6,820 nt of DNA from DASXAQ01 sp036406615 (lineage in GTDB: Bacteria; Actinomycetota; UBA4738), in assembly GCA_036406615.1 (NCBI GenBank), contig DASXAQ010000053.1, forward strand, positions 1-6,820, in the 5' to 3' direction. The position numbers were made by a program, and so were the translations under genes. This document shows positions 6,533 to 6,820 of this stretch, piece by piece; within the stretch, counting starts at the first letter, position 1; each line of letters opens with the position of its first letter. The notes beneath the pieces were generated by a model. The model was not told the DNA's origin and ran no database searches. It was given only the letters and a program-made list of their open reading frames with translations.

Positions 6533-6658
6533 ATGACGCTCGCCACCGAGGCATGGACCGCGGTTCTGGCAGGCCTGATCCCGATCGTCGGCCTGGTCGC
6601 GGCCGGCTACCTCATCGTCCGCGCGGTGCGAGACAGCGACGAGAACGGGGGCAACTGA
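6533..6658 (+). CDS. 41-residue single-pass membrane protein, unknown function
   Basis: ATG 6533 to TGA 6656-6658 encodes a 41-residue protein. Residues 1-9 (MTLATEAWT) are short and mildly polar. Residues 10-29 are one hydrophobic helix (starting AVLAGLIPIVGLVAAG). The tail, from Arg30, is charged (RAVRDSDENGGN), so the basic residues flanking the helix suggest a cytoplasmic C-terminus. Nearly every codon ends in G or C, the pattern of real genes in this genome and hard to explain by chance. There is no Shine-Dalgarno before the ATG. It diverges from the lysyl-oxidase gene and is directly followed by the zinc-ribbon-like frame, which begins at or before its stop in the -1 frame. I do not recognise a named family. 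It could be the N-terminal part of a frameshifted longer protein. Confidence 0.6.
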   Translation: MTLATEAWTAVLAGLIPIVGLVAAGYLIVRAVRDSDENGGN

Positions 6659-6820
6659 TCGACCCTTCGGTCGCCAGGCCTCGGTGGTGGTCGCTGCGCA
6701 GAGCGCAGAACCGGAAGCCGGCGACCTATCGATGTCCTCTTTGCGACCAGTACCTGCCGGCGCTCAGCGAGCACGTCCTGCTCATGCCCGAGGGAGACCC
6801 GAGCCGGCGGCGGCACGCGC
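6655..6820 (+). CDS. CxxC zinc-ribbon-like protein, N-terminal part, cut by the window edge
   Basis: An open frame that continues past the right edge; about 55 codons are visible. The segment RWWSLRRAQNRKP is basic and aromatic. It is followed by YRCPLCDQYLPALSEHVLL, where CPLC (27-30 counting from CTG 6655) looks like half of a zinc ribbon, with His40 and His54 as possible further ligands. Codon use is strongly GC-ending, as in real genes here. The start is unresolved. The only ATG upstream in frame (6553) would add an Arg/Pro-rich stretch that is plainly the shadow of the 41-residue gene, and no GTG or TTG lies between. CTG 6655, overlapping the preceding stop as CTGA, is used here as a placeholder. 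I recall similar small hypothetical proteins in actinobacteria; the function is unknown. Confidence 0.55.
   Translation, partial: MIDPSVARPRWWSLRRAQNRKPATYRCPLCDQYLPALSEHVLLMPEGDPSRRRHA

Noticed and set aside
6660..6673. CGACC-CTTC-GGTCG hairpin just after the 41-residue ORF as a terminator
   Set aside because: Only five pairs, no T-run, and it lies within the following coding frame.
6694..6708. Perfect inverted repeat CTGCGC-AGA-GCGCAG as an operator
   Set aside because: It falls inside coding sequence (SLRRAQ), and short GC-rich palindromes of this size are expected by chance in such DNA.
6607..6816. Minus-strand open frame of 69 codons at the right edge
   Set aside because: Its product is low-information and basic, while the plus strand has a CPLC zinc-ribbon-like protein with good codon bias.

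Overview
This is a GC-rich window that reads like a chromosome of an actinobacterium. My best guess is the class Thermoleophilia (Solirubrobacterales-like), because the large secreted protein carries Ig-like modules of a style I associate with that group, and because several starts lack a Shine-Dalgarno sequence. The lineage is an inference from style, not a proven assignment. Gene density is high, no gene-free stretch exceeds about 170 bases, and I see no tRNA, rRNA, CRISPR array or insertion sequence.

Layout, left to right. (1) On the minus strand, a complete PLP-dependent class III aminotransferase of the glutamate-1-semialdehyde aminomutase-like branch (2-1372). (2) Divergent from it on the plus strand, a secreted GH26-like glycoside hydrolase (1411-2439, true start perhaps GTG 1447). 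The two genes are separated by a very short back-to-back promoter region. (3) Convergent with the hydrolase on the minus strand, a 1284-residue secreted multidomain protein (2513-6367, TTG start). It has a signal peptide, then a lysyl-oxidase domain retaining the four clustered histidines and the Lys/Tyr pair expected to form the LTQ cofactor, then Ig-like modules alternating with three copies of a roughly 205-residue domain that I cannot assign to a named family. (4) Divergent again on the plus strand, a 41-residue single-pass membrane protein (6533-6658), followed in the -1 frame by the beginning of a CxxC zinc-ribbon-like protein that runs off the right edge.

The two central genes both encode exported proteins and suggest an extracellular or cell-envelope theme: a glycan hydrolase next to a putative amine oxidase/cross-linker on a repeat-rich scaffold. 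They are convergent, so they are not an operon, and a joint function is speculative. The aminotransferase has no evident link to either.

The points most worth a second look are the intact lysyl-oxidase active site in a bacterial multidomain protein, the unassigned triplicated domain, the hairpin that buries the Shine-Dalgarno of that gene beside a TTG start, and the 41-residue membrane ORF whose downstream partner has no conventional start codon and lies exactly one frame off after a five-G run.
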